DNA of 64,000 nucleotides from Clostridiales bacterium Firm_11 (GTDB lineage Bacteria; Bacillota; Clostridia; Christensenellales; Aristaeellaceae). The notes under the pieces were generated by a model. The model worked only from the letters and a program-made list of their open reading frames with translations. It did not search any database and was not told the DNA's origin. The translations under genes and the position numbers were made by a program. The number at the start of each line of letters is the position of its first letter. The first letter of the stretch is position 1. This document shows, one piece after another, positions 1 to 11,343 of this stretch. The stretch spans positions 186,001 through 250,000 of the forward strand of contig LVAQ01000006.1 in the NCBI GenBank assembly GCA_001604105.1, read 5' to 3'.

Positions 1-961
1 GCACATCGGGCTTTGCGACAATCTGATTACCATACCCATAACACCACTCGCGGGAGAAACTCTCAAAATCACCCAGAAAGTGAAAATCCAGTGTGTTGAT
101 CACGTTCCAAATCTCTGCGCCACGGTTATAAATCGGGGTTCCGGATAGCCCCACCACCCGCTGGGCTTGCCCTGCCAGCAAGCTGGCCGCCGAGTATTTC
201 TCGGTTCCGCTATGACGTAATTCCTGGATTTCATCGAAGATAACATAGTTGATTCCTAAAGACGGAATGGACTCCTTCCATCCGCGCAGTAAGAGGTAGT
301 GCATCAGGTAAATATCAGCAGGCGGAAGCTCGTATGGCTTGAGTCCCTTGATGACATGAATGTTCACAGCATCGCCATTCTCTTTGCGGATGAAACGGGC
401 GATTTCATTCGCCCAGTTACGCAACAGGTGTGCCGGTGGGATAATCAACGCCGGATACGCTGAAAGCTGTGCAAGCATCGCAAGCGCCTGCACCGTTTTA
501 CCCAGACCCATTTCATCGGCCAACAGGCCGCGTTCCGTACGCAGCAGGTAGGCAAGCCCCTCTTGCTGAAAGCCTGTAAGACTCCCAGTGAATACAGTCT
601 CTGCCGGCCGCACCCGCTCCGGCGCGCGACGAGCCAACTCGCGGGTACGTATATAGTCTCTCGCCTGTGCCAGCGCATCCTGCCAGCGCTGCCTATCCGC
701 GGGTTTGATGGCCAACGGGTATCGAAGCATGAGCCAATTCAAATCACCCACGATGCGTTTATGCGCGGAAAAATGCGCCTCCCCTCTGCGGCTGGTCGCG
801 CTGCCCGGAAACAAGCGCTTGCAAAACTCAGTCACACTCGGTTCCGCTTTGACTACCCAGCAGTTGCGTTTCTTATTGTAGCTGAGCGTGCCATAAACGT
901 GGCCATCCGCCTGCGTTCCATCCGTTGATAAGTAAGTTGGCAAGTCATCGAACTGGCTCAT
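1..961 (-). CDS. SNF2-family DEAD-like helicase, N-terminal part (runs off the window)
   Basis: ATP-dependent DNA translocase/helicase of superfamily 2; only the first 320 residues are inside the window. A non-conserved N-terminal region of about 125 residues is followed by a Q-motif-like FQQEGLAYLL, Walker A in ADEMGLGKTVQAL, motif Ia IIPPAHLLRNW, the DEAH-type box FDEIQEL and motif III GLSGTPI, all in the order of SNF2 ATPases. The second RecA lobe and C-terminus lie to the left. The ATG overlaps the TGA of the upstream nuclease gene (ATGA), so translation is probably coupled. The frame is open without a stop to position 1. The partner and substrate are unknown. The nuclease-helicase pairing resembles phage replication/repair modules, but nothing else here is phage-like. 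Confidence 0.82.
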   Translation of the reverse strand, partial: MSQFDDLPTYLSTDGTQADGHVYGTLSYNKKRNCWVVKAEPSVTEFCKRLFPGSATSRRGEAHFSAHKRIVGDLNWLMLRYPLAIKPADRQRWQDALAQARDYIRTRELARRAPERVRPAETVFTGSLTGFQQEGLAYLLRTERGLLADEMGLGKTVQALAMLAQLSAYPALIIPPAHLLRNWANEIARFIRKENGDAVNIHVIKGLKPYELPPADIYLMHYLLLRGWKESIPSLGINYVIFDEIQELRHSGTEKYSAASLLAGQAQRVVGLSGTPIYNRGAEIWNVINTLDFHFLGDFESFSREWCYGYGNQIVAKPDV

Positions 962-1320
962 GGAAGGCTCACCCCCCATAAAGCGCTTAAAGAAAGCATG
1001 TGGACAGGTTTTCCGTATACCTCTTTGGGTAAGGCAACGCTCTGCCAGCTTACTACAATGATTTCTCCGATCCTTTCGCACGCCGCATAACGTTCAACCT
1101 GCCGCAGTAGTTGCGTACGGTTTGGCTTGCCCTTTTTAATTTCCACGCCAACATCGCCGATCACATAATCGATCCTGCACCCTCGCCCGATGCTGACTTC
1201 ATGCGCATAAGGCAGATTGCGCTGGGTGAAACTTTGTTCCACGATCGCATGCAAATCAGCTTCGTATAAAACAAAAGGAGGCCGCATTGCGCAAAGAGCC
1301 TCCATCACGGCTTCCTTCAC
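958..1320 (-). CDS. Small PD-(D/E)XK-type nuclease-like protein
   Basis: A 120-residue protein with the core of a PD-(D/E)XK (VRR-NUC/Holliday-resolvase-like) nuclease: a Glu in HEVSIG, Asp in CRIDYVIG, the E-x-K pair in VEIKKGKP, and a following helix with Q-x-x-RY (QVERYA). That order fits metal-dependent DNA cleavage, but the family call is by motif only. GTG at 1320 is chosen because GGGGAGG lies 7 nt upstream; a TTG 54 nt further upstream has a poorer ribosome site. The stop codon overlaps the start of the SNF2 helicase gene, so the two proteins are probably made in fixed ratio and may act on the same DNA. Confidence 0.65.
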   Translation of the reverse strand: MKEAVMEALCAMRPPFVLYEADLHAIVEQSFTQRNLPYAHEVSIGRGCRIDYVIGDVGVEIKKGKPNRTQLLRQVERYAACERIGEIIVVSWQSVALPKEVYGKPVHMLSLSALWGVSLP

Positions 1321-1445
1321 CTGGCAACCTCCCCATAGCCTTGTTGTATCCCTTATAACAGTATGCGCATGCAAAGCATCCTCACCCTATGGTAATGGGC
1401 ATGCATTAGTGCGGCAGGCAAGGCAGCCGCCGCTCCGACATGGCT

Positions 1446-1733
1446 TCAATCCAGTTGAATACGTTTGTTATTGTGGCTTTCACGATAGATAACAAACCTG
1501 TGGCCGATGCATTGCACAGGATGCGCGTGCGTTTTCTCGCATAGCAACGCACACGCTTCCTTAGCAGTTAACTCGCTGTTGTTCTGCACCGAGCACTTAA
1601 TGAGCTCACGGGCTTCCAGCGCGTCATAGGCCTCTTTGACGGTCGCCTCGGTAACGCCCTCTTTACCGATATATAGGATAGTATCCAGTGTGTTGGCCAT
1701 GCTGCGCAGCATAGCGCGTTGTTTGCCGTTCAT
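1446..1733 (-). CDS. yhbY: YhbY-family CRM-domain RNA-binding protein
   Basis: A 95-residue single CRM domain, the usual size for YhbY, which binds pre-50S ribosomal particles. The N-terminal helix MNGKQRAMLRSMA and the following YIGKEGVTEATV segment (the family's conserved GxxG-like loop) and ELIKCSV strand are visible. The start is the ATG at 1733, preceded by AAGGAG at good spacing; a TTG 18 nt upstream overlaps that ribosome site and is rejected. It follows obg by 18 nt, a common pairing in Bacillota, so both are probably co-transcribed and serve ribosome assembly. Confidence 0.9.
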   Translation of the reverse strand: MNGKQRAMLRSMANTLDTILYIGKEGVTEATVKEAYDALEARELIKCSVQNNSELTAKEACALLCEKTHAHPVQCIGHRFVIYRESHNNKRIQLD

Positions 1734-1751
1734 AGGTTTCTCCTTCGTCAA

Positions 1752-3050
<1,299 letters not shown>

Positions 3051-3125
3051 TCATCCGGTTTCATCAGCCTGGGTTTGTGCTAGCCTTGTTTTTGTGCGCT
3101 GCTTCACACTTGTTCTGCGTTTATG

Positions 3126-3797
3126 TTATGGTTCCTTGGGTTGCTTGCGTGTTTTGGGTTTAACTTCCGCATTCCCCATACTGCCATAGCGGCAGTATGC
3201 CCGTAGTGTACAGGTTTCGCAATCCGGCTTGCGCGCATGGCAGACCCTCCTGCCATGGAAAATTAACCAGTGGTGGGCGTCAATCCAGTCTTTACGGGGA
3301 ATCACCCGCATCAACTGGCGTTCCGTTTCTTCGACATTGCTTGCGCTTGCTAATCCCATGCGGTTACTCACCCGAAACACATGCGTATCCACCGCGATGG
3401 TGGGCACTTGAAACGCGTTTGCAAGTACGACATTGGCCGTTTTCCGGCCAACACCAGGCAAGGCAAGCAAATCTTCCATCGCGTTAGGTACATTGCCCTT
3501 GTGACGCAGCAGCATCAGTTTGCTAGCTTCCACAATGTTGCCTGCCTTGCTTCGAAAGCCGCAGCTTCGAACGATGGTGTAAACATCTTCCACGCTTGCC
3601 GCTGCCAGATCCGCAATGGTCGGGTATTTTTGGAATAGCGTCGGTGTAACCTTATTGACCTGCACATCGGTACTCTGCGCGGAGAGCATCACCGCAATGA
3701 TTGTTTCATAAGGGTTCGTAAAGGCGAGTTCAGGCTTTGGATTGGGGTAAAGGGCGCGCAAACCAGCCAGAAGCGCCTTTTGGGTCTTTGTTGCCAT
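3126..3797 (-). CDS. nth: Endonuclease III (base-excision DNA glycosylase/AP lyase)
   Basis: A 223-residue DNA glycosylase/AP lyase that removes oxidised pyrimidines. The helix-hairpin-helix LPGVGRKTA carries the catalytic Lys119, the catalytic Asp137 is in VDTHVFRV, and the [4Fe-4S] loop cysteines are C186, C193, C196 and C202 (C-x6-C-x2-C-x5-C). Length and residue numbering match the Escherichia coli enzyme almost exactly. It begins 15 nt after the folT stop and is probably in one transcript with it. The C-terminal tail (KPKTRKQPKEP) is basic and not conserved. Confidence 0.95.
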   Translation of the reverse strand: MATKTQKALLAGLRALYPNPKPELAFTNPYETIIAVMLSAQSTDVQVNKVTPTLFQKYPTIADLAAASVEDVYTIVRSCGFRSKAGNIVEASKLMLLRHKGNVPNAMEDLLALPGVGRKTANVVLANAFQVPTIAVDTHVFRVSNRMGLASASNVEETERQLMRVIPRKDWIDAHHWLIFHGRRVCHARKPDCETCTLRAYCRYGSMGNAEVKPKTRKQPKEP

Positions 3798-3812
3798 GGC
3801 AAGGGTTCTCCC

Positions 3813-4421
3813 TTATACGGACTCATCCGCGTCGCCAAGTTGATCTTTCCCGCTCCCCTTCGCTGTTTTGCTGAGCAACAGCGCAGGTGGCAATCGATTC
3901 AGCGCAAGGCATGTCACAGTAATCAGCGCGGCAAAAATTGGTACCTCCGCGGCGTTGAAGGGTAGGCGACCCAGCAGAATGAGCCAATAGCCCCGGCTGA
4001 TGAAGAACGTTAGCCAATAGGAGTTCAGGAACAGATACAGCACCGCTGCCAGCAGCGCGGCCAACAGCGCGCGTACCGCAATGGCCGCAACAGGATTCTT
4101 GAAAATACGATTGATCCATTGCTGATAACGCGGAAACATGATCCAACCGTAGAAAAGACCTACAATGAGCGCAGTAACGGTAAACCCTGGAAAATACGCG
4201 CCCGTTCCAAAGATCAGCGTTCCCAGAATATCCCCCATCGCCGCTACCAGCATGGCGCTTACGGGGCCAAACAGGTATCCGGCAGCGGCAATCGGCAGAA
4301 AACCGAGATTCATCTGCTTTTCCAGAAACGCTATCTGTACCAGATTGCCCAATACAATCTGCAAGGCCACCAGTACGCCCGTGTAGGAAAGCCAGAGTGT
4401 GGTGCTGCGGTTCCTTTTCAT
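3813..4421 (-). CDS. folT: ECF transporter S component, folate-type (FolT-like)
   Basis: A 202-residue membrane protein that would supply substrate specificity to an energy-coupling-factor importer; the shared EcfAA'T module is not in the window. About six hydrophobic helices are visible. The stretch GFLPIAAAGYLFGP followed by GDILGTLIFGTGAYFPGFT is characteristic of the folate-family S components. The start is the ATG at 4421 with AAGGGAG upstream; a longer frame from a TTG overlaps this ribosome site. It has its own SigA promoter about 54 nt upstream. The leader is only about 46 nt, too short for a tetrahydrofolate riboswitch, so such control is not supported. Substrate assignment is by family resemblance. 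Confidence 0.82.
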   Translation of the reverse strand: MKRNRSTTLWLSYTGVLVALQIVLGNLVQIAFLEKQMNLGFLPIAAAGYLFGPVSAMLVAAMGDILGTLIFGTGAYFPGFTVTALIVGLFYGWIMFPRYQQWINRIFKNPVAAIAVRALLAALLAAVLYLFLNSYWLTFFISRGYWLILLGRLPFNAAEVPIFAALITVTCLALNRLPPALLLSKTAKGSGKDQLGDADESV

Positions 4422-4474
4422 GGCTTGCACTCCCTTCAAAAAAGCAAAGGTTTGATGTCATATAAACAGTCTGT

Positions 4475-4503
4475 ATTGTACAGGAAACGAAGCCAATGCG
4501 CAA
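4475..4503 (-). promoter_or_regulatory. SigA-type promoter of folT-nth
   Basis: On the minus strand TTGCGC (4503-4498), a 17-nt spacer and TACAAT (4480-4475). It lies 54 nt upstream of the folT ATG. Confidence 0.7.
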
Positions 4504-4606
4504 GTGAGCCGATGCTTTTGCGAAAGGGCACTCGCATAACACGACTAACGGACGGTTTTCCGTCTCCTATTGAAGCGTTTTCGATCCTGCTGGCGTCAGC
4601 GCATGG

Positions 4607-4636
4607 AAAAGGCGCAAACTGAATTCAGTTTGCGCC
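4607..4636 (-). terminator. Rho-independent terminator after pgi
   Basis: A perfect 26-bp palindrome (4611-4636, arms GGCGCAAACTGAA) is followed on the minus strand by TTTT. It lies 14 nt beyond the pgi stop, between pgi and the folT promoter region. Confidence 0.85.
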
Positions 4637-4649
4637 TTCAAGCGTCCAT

Positions 4650-6074
4650 TTACAGCATATACCGTTTCACCAGATTCGGCCTGCCCTTCATTTCAGCAGC
4701 TTTCTTAACATACTTCGCGCTGGTGTTGCCCAGCACCGCATAACTTGCGATTTTGCTTTCTTCCACCCCCGGCTGGTTGAAAGCATCGATATCGAGAAGC
4801 TCGCCCGCATAAGCGGTTGCCATTTCGAAGAAGTAAATGAGCTGACCGATGGTATACGCGTTAACCTGGGGAAGGGTGATGGTCTGGCTCATACGCCCAG
4901 CGCGGTACAGCGCATACTCCGTCCCGTGCAGCTCTGCATCCAGCAGCTGATTGAGCGTCTTGCCGCCCAGGAACGCCACATCCTTAAAATCCTCGCAGCC
5001 ATGCGCGATGGTTACTTCATCCCGGAAGGCGCCAACCTTCAGGAAGGTAATCACCTTATCATACGGGCCTTCGGTATACAGTTGCAACTGACTGTGCTGA
5101 TCGGTCACGCCCAGCGCTTTCGTGGGTGTCTGCCCCAGATTGACAGCCATTCCTTTGCGCGTTACATTCTTGCCGAGGCTTTCTGCCCAGAGCTGGCAGA
5201 ACCAGTCCGCCATGTATTTCAAACTATCTGCATAGGGCATAATTACCTGAACGTTCGCGTGGCGATCCTCCATGGCGATATACTGGAGCACCGCTTCCAG
5301 CAGCGCAGGGTTTTTCCACACATCCCCGCTCTTGCAACGCGCATCCATTGCGGCGGCGCCTTCCAGCATTGCGCGAATGTCGATGCCGCACACGGCCGCG
5401 GGTAATAGACCAACGGGCGTAAGCTCGCTAAAACGGCCGCCCACACTATCGGGGATGTAAAAGAGTTCAAACCCTTCCTTCAGGGAAAGCTGAATCAGAT
5501 TGCCCTTTGCGGTATCAGTGGTAGCGATGATGTGTTTCTGCCAGCCTTCTCCAACCGTTTTCTTCAGCAAATCTGAAATGATCAGGTATTGGCTCATGGT
5601 TTCGGCAGTCGCGCCGCTTTTGGTAATGACGTTGAAGCAAGTGCGCGATATATCAATCACATCCAGCAGTGAGGTCATTCTTTCAGGATCGATATTGTCT
5701 TCCACATAAAGCTTGGGGCCTCCGCGCTTTTCGGCGGGCAGGTCGTTCCAGCGCTGGTGGTTGAGTGCTTGTTGTACGGCGATGGGTCCCAAAGCGCTGC
5801 CGCCGATGCCCAGTACCACAAAGGCATCAAACTCTTTACGCACACTCGCCGCAACCTTCTCAATGCGTTCAAGAATGGCAGCCTGGTTGTAAGGCAAATC
5901 CATCCACCCAAGCCAACCAGTACCACGGTGCTTTTCAACAGCTGCCTGCGCTGCCTGCGCCGCATCCATCATGTTCATAACTTCCGAAACGTCTATGCCG
6001 TACTGAAAGCCAATGATATCGCTCATCATATGGTTTACATCAAGCATAATCGGTTCCCGTTGTATCTTATCCAT
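4650..6074 (-). CDS. pgi: Glucose-6-phosphate isomerase
   Basis: A 474-residue phosphoglucose isomerase interconverting glucose-6-phosphate and fructose-6-phosphate in glycolysis. Visible are the SIS-domain phosphate-binding loops LGIGGSALG and TKSGATAETM, the family signature GGRFSELTPVGLL with its active-site Arg, the WAESLGK segment and the DQHSQLQLYTEG segment with the conserved His. The length fits the shorter bacterial type. ATG at 6074 has GGAAGGGG about 8 nt upstream. It has a strong promoter and its own terminator, so it is probably monocistronic. Confidence 0.96.
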   Translation of the reverse strand: MDKIQREPIMLDVNHMMSDIIGFQYGIDVSEVMNMMDAAQAAQAAVEKHRGTGWLGWMDLPYNQAAILERIEKVAASVRKEFDAFVVLGIGGSALGPIAVQQALNHQRWNDLPAEKRGGPKLYVEDNIDPERMTSLLDVIDISRTCFNVITKSGATAETMSQYLIISDLLKKTVGEGWQKHIIATTDTAKGNLIQLSLKEGFELFYIPDSVGGRFSELTPVGLLPAAVCGIDIRAMLEGAAAMDARCKSGDVWKNPALLEAVLQYIAMEDRHANVQVIMPYADSLKYMADWFCQLWAESLGKNVTRKGMAVNLGQTPTKALGVTDQHSQLQLYTEGPYDKVITFLKVGAFRDEVTIAHGCEDFKDVAFLGGKTLNQLLDAELHGTEYALYRAGRMSQTITLPQVNAYTIGQLIYFFEMATAYAGELLDIDAFNQPGVEESKIASYAVLGNTSAKYVKKAAEMKGRPNLVKRYML

Positions 6075-6115
6075 TGGTATACCCCTTCCTCCCCAAAAAA
6101 CAAAGCATCTGCGAG

Positions 6116-6143
6116 ATTATACCACAGCGAACACGCTTTGCAA
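6116..6143 (-). promoter_or_regulatory. SigA-type promoter of pgi
   Basis: Minus strand TTGCAA (6143-6138), a 16-nt spacer, and a perfect TATAAT (6121-6116), about 42 nt upstream of the pgi start. Confidence 0.75.
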
Positions 6144-6223
6144 ACTGTTTTGGCACCATATATAAAGCACTGTGATTATGATGTTTCTCAAAGGACAGCA
6201 AAGCCCTGACGCCTTTGCATGCA

Positions 6224-6252
6224 TTGCGTACATACAATAAACATGCTACAAT
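6224..6252 (+). promoter_or_regulatory. SigA-type promoter of the malic enzyme gene
   Basis: TTGCGT (6224-6229), 17-nt spacer, TACAAT (6247-6252), 32 nt upstream of the chosen ATG. A second TACAAT at 6233-6238 has no matching -35 box. Confidence 0.7.
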
Positions 6253-6284
6253 AACGTGAAATCTACATGCGGGAGTGTTGCGCC

Positions 6285-7472
6285 ATGGATATAAGGGCGG
6301 AGTCGCTGAAGAAGCATTATGAATGGCAGGGCAAGCTGGAGGTAATCACGCGTGTGCCCATCACCAACCGCGAAGAGCTTTCACTGGCCTATACACCCGG
6401 CGTTGCCGAACCATGTCTGGAGATCCAAAAGGATGTATCTAAAAGTTTTGAACTAACGCGCAGGCACAATCTTGTTGCGGTCATTACCGACGGTACCGCC
6501 GTGTTGGGGTTAGGAGACATCGGCCCTGAGGCAGGCATGCCGGTCATGGAAGGCAAATGCGCACTGATGAAGGCGTTTGCGGATGTGGACGCAATCCCCT
6601 TGTGCCTGAAAACCAAGGATGTTGATGAATTGGTGCGCACCATATACCTGCTATCCGGCAGTTTTGGCGGCATCAACCTTGAGGACATCAGCGCTCCTCG
6701 CTGCTTTGAGATCGAAACGCGCTTGCAAGAGCTGTGTGATATTCCGGTTTTTCATGACGATCAACACGGTACGGCCGTCGTAACGGCAGCGGCCTTGCTT
6801 AACGCGCTCAAGCTTGTCGGCAAAAAACTGGAAACCATCACCTGCGTGATTAACGGCGCAGGCTCGGCGGGCATCGCCATCGCGCGGTTACTACTGCGTT
6901 TTGGCATCGGGGATATCCTTTTAGTTGGCCGCCACGGCATTCTGGTAGAAGGGCGCGACAAAATGAACCCTGCCCAGCAGGAGATGAGCCTTGTGACAAA
7001 CCGCCACAAGAAGACCGGCACACTGGCAGACGCGCTGTCTGGCGCGGACGCTTTCATCGGTGTTTCTGTGCCCGGGGTATTGACCGGGGAGATGATCCAG
7101 GGTATGGCTTCCATGCCCATCGTGCTTGCCATGGCAAACCCGGTGCCTGAAATCGACCCGGATGAAGCGCTTGCCGCAGGCGCCGCGGTTGTGGGCACAG
7201 GGCGGAGCGATTATGACAATCAGATTAACAATGTGCTGGCGTTTCCGGGTATCTTCCGCGGCGCGCTGGATGTACGCGCCTCCCGCATCAATGAAGAGAT
7301 GAAAACTGCCGCCGCCTATGCCATTGCGGGTCTCGTCAGCGACGCGGAATTGAGCCCGCGCTATATCCTGCCGCATGCGTTTGATCAGCGGGTAGGCCCT
7401 GCCGTAGCGCGGGCGGTTGCGGAAGCCGCCATCGATAGCGGCGTTGCCCGTAAACCGCTGATAATCAAATGA
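6285..7472 (+). CDS. Malic enzyme (oxidative decarboxylation of malate to pyruvate)
   Basis: A 395-residue malic enzyme of the short bacterial type. The N-terminal malic domain shows LAYTPGVAEPC, the GDIGPEAGMPVMEGK segment and the metal-binding FHDDQHGTA. The C-terminal NAD(P)-binding Rossmann domain shows NGAGSAGIAIARLL, then MANPVPEIDPDEA and the SDYDNQINNVLAFPGIFRGALD region. The start is the ATG at 6285 with GGGAG upstream; the open frame begins 18 nt earlier at an ATG that precedes this ribosome site. The choice between NAD and NADP cannot be read. The stop overlaps the start of the next gene. It probably provides pyruvate and reducing power. Confidence 0.93.
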   Translation: MDIRAESLKKHYEWQGKLEVITRVPITNREELSLAYTPGVAEPCLEIQKDVSKSFELTRRHNLVAVITDGTAVLGLGDIGPEAGMPVMEGKCALMKAFADVDAIPLCLKTKDVDELVRTIYLLSGSFGGINLEDISAPRCFEIETRLQELCDIPVFHDDQHGTAVVTAAALLNALKLVGKKLETITCVINGAGSAGIAIARLLLRFGIGDILLVGRHGILVEGRDKMNPAQQEMSLVTNRHKKTGTLADALSGADAFIGVSVPGVLTGEMIQGMASMPIVLAMANPVPEIDPDEALAAGAAVVGTGRSDYDNQINNVLAFPGIFRGALDVRASRINEEMKTAAAYAIAGLVSDAELSPRYILPHAFDQRVGPAVARAVAEAAIDSGVARKPLIIK

Positions 7473-7855
7473 ATACCCAGGCGATCATCGATTATTGCCT
7501 GAGCCTGCAAGGCGCCTATCTGGATTGCCCTTTCGGGCCTGATCCGGTGTGCGCGCGCATCGGCAAACGCATTTTCGCGGAAATATTCCTCTCGCGTCCT
7601 TGGATCACGCTCAAGTGCGAGCCCCTCTACGGCTGTTTCCTGCGCGAAAAGTATCCGCTTGTTATACACCGCGGATACCATTGCCCGCCACCGCAGCATC
7701 CCTATAACAACACGATAACCTTGGATGGCACAGTGCCGGATACCGAGCTGTTAGCCATGATAGATCACAGCTATACACGTGCTTTCAGCACGCTTACGCG
7801 CGCACAGAAGCAAGCGGCGCTTGAGCGTGTTTCTGCGGATGATGCTGCCACCTAA
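7469..7855 (+). CDS. MmcQ/YjbR-family protein
   Basis: A 128-residue protein of the MmcQ/YjbR (CyaY-like fold) family, sometimes called DNA-binding but without a proven general function. The family pattern is clear: a N-terminal helix, CPFGPDPVCARIGKRIFAEI, WITLKCEPLYG, YPLVIHRGYHCPPPQHPYNNTITLDGTVPD-type core, then LLAMIDHSYTRAF. Its ATG overlaps the TGA of the malic enzyme gene, so the pair is translationally coupled; whether this reflects joint function is unknown. Confidence 0.8.
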   Translation: MNTQAIIDYCLSLQGAYLDCPFGPDPVCARIGKRIFAEIFLSRPWITLKCEPLYGCFLREKYPLVIHRGYHCPPPQHPYNNTITLDGTVPDTELLAMIDHSYTRAFSTLTRAQKQAALERVSADDAAT

Positions 7856-7987
7856 AAGGTAGTCCATCACCATTCTCCATGCCCGAATAATCTCTTGCCT
7901 AAGGCCAATTCACAGCCAGCGGCAGCTTGTGCAGATATTGTTTGTGTTGAATCGGCGTGATACTGTCTGCTGTATATGCGACATCCG

Positions 7988-9049
7988 TTAACCAAGGAGC
8001 GTGATCGCGGCGGATTTCGCCGCTTTCATGGCCGTTGGAATCGGCAGTGCCTGAACCTGTACGCCTGTTGCCATCAAAGCCAGATTTGCTTCCAGCCAAG
8101 CTGCGTTTGGCGGTTGCGCCATCACAAGATGATGCATCGTCATATGCCATACGCGGTGTGTGAAGATATGCCTGGCTTCCCCCAATATGCCCTGGTACGT
8201 AGCCTGTATCCCTACGTCGCGCAAAGCATCCGTAATGCGGTTTTCTTCCGTTTCCCCCTCTATTAGATAAAATGTATATAAGCCCTGTAAAAGCCGTTCT
8301 GTACGCCGTAATAGTAAAATTTCACGGCCATACGTAATCAGGCATACCGCCATATCCACTGCTTTTGGCGATGCCTTGCTTTGCAGAACCGGTAGCATAT
8401 CCGCATCACCTTCGGCGTTCGCGTCGCAGAGAAGGGCAAGCGGGCACGCCTCGCACTTTGGCATACGTGGCGTGCACAAGGTTGCACCCAGCTCCATCAG
8501 CGCCTGATTCAAATCGCCCGGTTCCGCCATTTGCAGCATGGCGGCAATCTTCGAATATAGCACTGTGCGCGATTCTTTGGCATCGATGGGTGTTCGAATC
8601 CCAAATAATCTTGCCCCAACGCGCTTCACGTTGCCGTCAATCGCGGGGATCGCCTCACCATAAGCGATGCTCGCCACCGCGCCTGCAGTGTATTCCCCTA
8701 TCCCGGGCAGCTTGCGCAATGCCGCCGCATTCTGCGGAAAATGCCCTCCCAACATGGTAGTTACCATCACAGCAGCCTTTTGCATGTTACGCGCTCTGCT
8801 ATAATACCCGAGCCCTTCCCAACACTTTAAAACGTCCTGCTCCGGCGCGCAAGCCAGCGCCTGTACTGTTGGAAAGCGCTCCAAAAACCGATGATAATAC
8901 GCTTTGACCGTCTCCACCCGCGTTTGCTGCAACATAATTTCGGAAATCCAGATACGGTATGGATCCCGCGTGTTTCGCCATGGAAGATCACGTTTCACTG
9001 CTTGATACCATTTCGTTACACGTTCACTGCGCTCCCTGAACTCATCCAT
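7988..9049 (-). CDS. mutY: A/G-specific adenine DNA glycosylase
   Basis: A 353-residue MutY that removes adenine opposite 8-oxoguanine. Catalytic Glu37 (ISEIMLQQT), the HhH LPGIGEYTA, catalytic Asp138 (PAIDGNVKRVGAR) and the [4Fe-4S] cysteines C192, C199, C202 and C208 are at the same numbers as in the Escherichia coli enzyme. A NUDIX-like C-terminal domain (about 225-350) that recognises 8-oxoguanine follows. It is convergent with the MmcQ gene; the 132 bp between the two stops holds nothing recognisable. An extended -10 promoter lies just upstream. Confidence 0.95.
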   Translation of the reverse strand: MDEFRERSERVTKWYQAVKRDLPWRNTRDPYRIWISEIMLQQTRVETVKAYYHRFLERFPTVQALACAPEQDVLKCWEGLGYYSRARNMQKAAVMVTTMLGGHFPQNAAALRKLPGIGEYTAGAVASIAYGEAIPAIDGNVKRVGARLFGIRTPIDAKESRTVLYSKIAAMLQMAEPGDLNQALMELGATLCTPRMPKCEACPLALLCDANAEGDADMLPVLQSKASPKAVDMAVCLITYGREILLLRRTERLLQGLYTFYLIEGETEENRITDALRDVGIQATYQGILGEARHIFTHRVWHMTMHHLVMAQPPNAAWLEANLALMATGVQVQALPIPTAMKAAKSAAITLLG

Positions 9050-9074
9050 CGTAATCTTCCCCCTTCAGATAGGT

Positions 9075-9080
9075 ATTGTA
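9075..9080 (-). promoter_or_regulatory. Extended -10 promoter of mutY
   Basis: Minus strand TGATACAAT, an extended -10 element 25 nt before the mutY ATG. The -35 region (CAGTCT) is poor, so this is tentative. Confidence 0.45.
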
Positions 9081-9227
9081 TCACAAATGCCTTCCCCAGA
9101 CTGCTGTAATATATGAGATAATCTACAATAATACACATAAATGATAGATTTTGCGAGATAATTGCTCATTTCCGATGTCTACAATCCGTATTGCGGCTTT
9201 GATGGGCTAGAATCGGAAACGTAATGG

Positions 9228-9256
9228 TTGCGCATTCTTGCAAAATGACGTACACT
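9228..9256 (+). promoter_or_regulatory. SigA-type promoter of groES-groEL
   Basis: TTGCGC (9228-9233), 17-nt spacer, TACACT (9251-9256). The CIRCE element begins 10 nt after the -10 box, so a bound repressor would cover the transcription start. Confidence 0.75.
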
Positions 9257-9266
9257 AACAACGTTG

Positions 9267-9293
9267 TTAGCACTCAGCCTTGGTGAGTGCTAA
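9267..9293 (+). promoter_or_regulatory. CIRCE element (HrcA operator)
   Basis: A perfect consensus inverted repeat TTAGCACTC-N9-GAGTGCTAA just downstream of the groES promoter. HrcA repression relieved on heat shock is the known mechanism; hrcA itself is not in the window. Confidence 0.97.
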
Positions 9294-9332
9294 CAGAATG
9301 AGAATATATCATCTGGATAGGGAGGAACTATC

Positions 9333-9617
9333 ATGAACGTTAAGCCTTTAGGCGACCGCGTCGTCATCAAGAACCTCGAATCGGAGGAGACCACCAAAGG
9401 TGGCATTCTGCTGACCAACTCCGCGAAGGAAAAGCCGCAGATGGCGGAAGTTATTTCCGTTGGCCCCGGCGGCCTGGTGGATGGCAAGGAAGTCGTAATG
9501 CACGTCAAGGCTGGCCAGAAGGTCATCTACAGCAAGTATGCCGGCACCGAAGTTAAACTGGGCGGCGAGGAAATCATCATTGTTCGTCAGAGCGACATTC
9601 TGGCGACTGTCGAATAA
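9333..9617 (+). CDS. groES: Co-chaperonin GroES
   Basis: A 94-residue GroES lid protein for the GroEL folding chamber. It starts MNVKPLGDRVVIK and has the mobile loop EETTKGGILLTNSAKEKP and the dome strands ending IIIVRQSDILATVE, the standard length and layout. AGGGAGG lies upstream of the ATG. It is followed 25 nt later by groEL under the same CIRCE-controlled promoter. Confidence 0.98.
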   Translation: MNVKPLGDRVVIKNLESEETTKGGILLTNSAKEKPQMAEVISVGPGGLVDGKEVVMHVKAGQKVIYSKYAGTEVKLGGEEIIIVRQSDILATVE

Positions 9618-9636
9618 CCTAAACACAGGAGGATAA

Positions 9637-11271
<1,635 letters not shown>

Positions 11272-11292
11272 GCCAAGACGATCAACCAACAC

Positions 11293-11330
11293 GGGCGCAC
11301 CCTATGTTACAAGGGTGCGCCCGCTTATGT
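11293..11330 (+). terminator. Terminator hairpin after groEL
   Basis: An 11-bp GC-rich stem (GGGCGCACCCT/AGGGTGCGCCC) with an 8-nt loop, followed by a loose T-rich stretch, 22 nt after the groEL stop. Confidence 0.75.
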
Positions 11331-11343
11331 TTCTTCAATGGCT

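Noticed and set aside
4422..4474. Tetrahydrofolate riboswitch before folT
   Set aside because: The promoter leaves only about 46 nt of leader, too little for the known riboswitch, and no consensus was seen.
3823..4542. A 239-codon frame overlapping folT on the same strand
   Set aside because: It is rich in Cys, His and Arg, typical of an out-of-frame reading, while the folT frame has membrane helices and family motifs.
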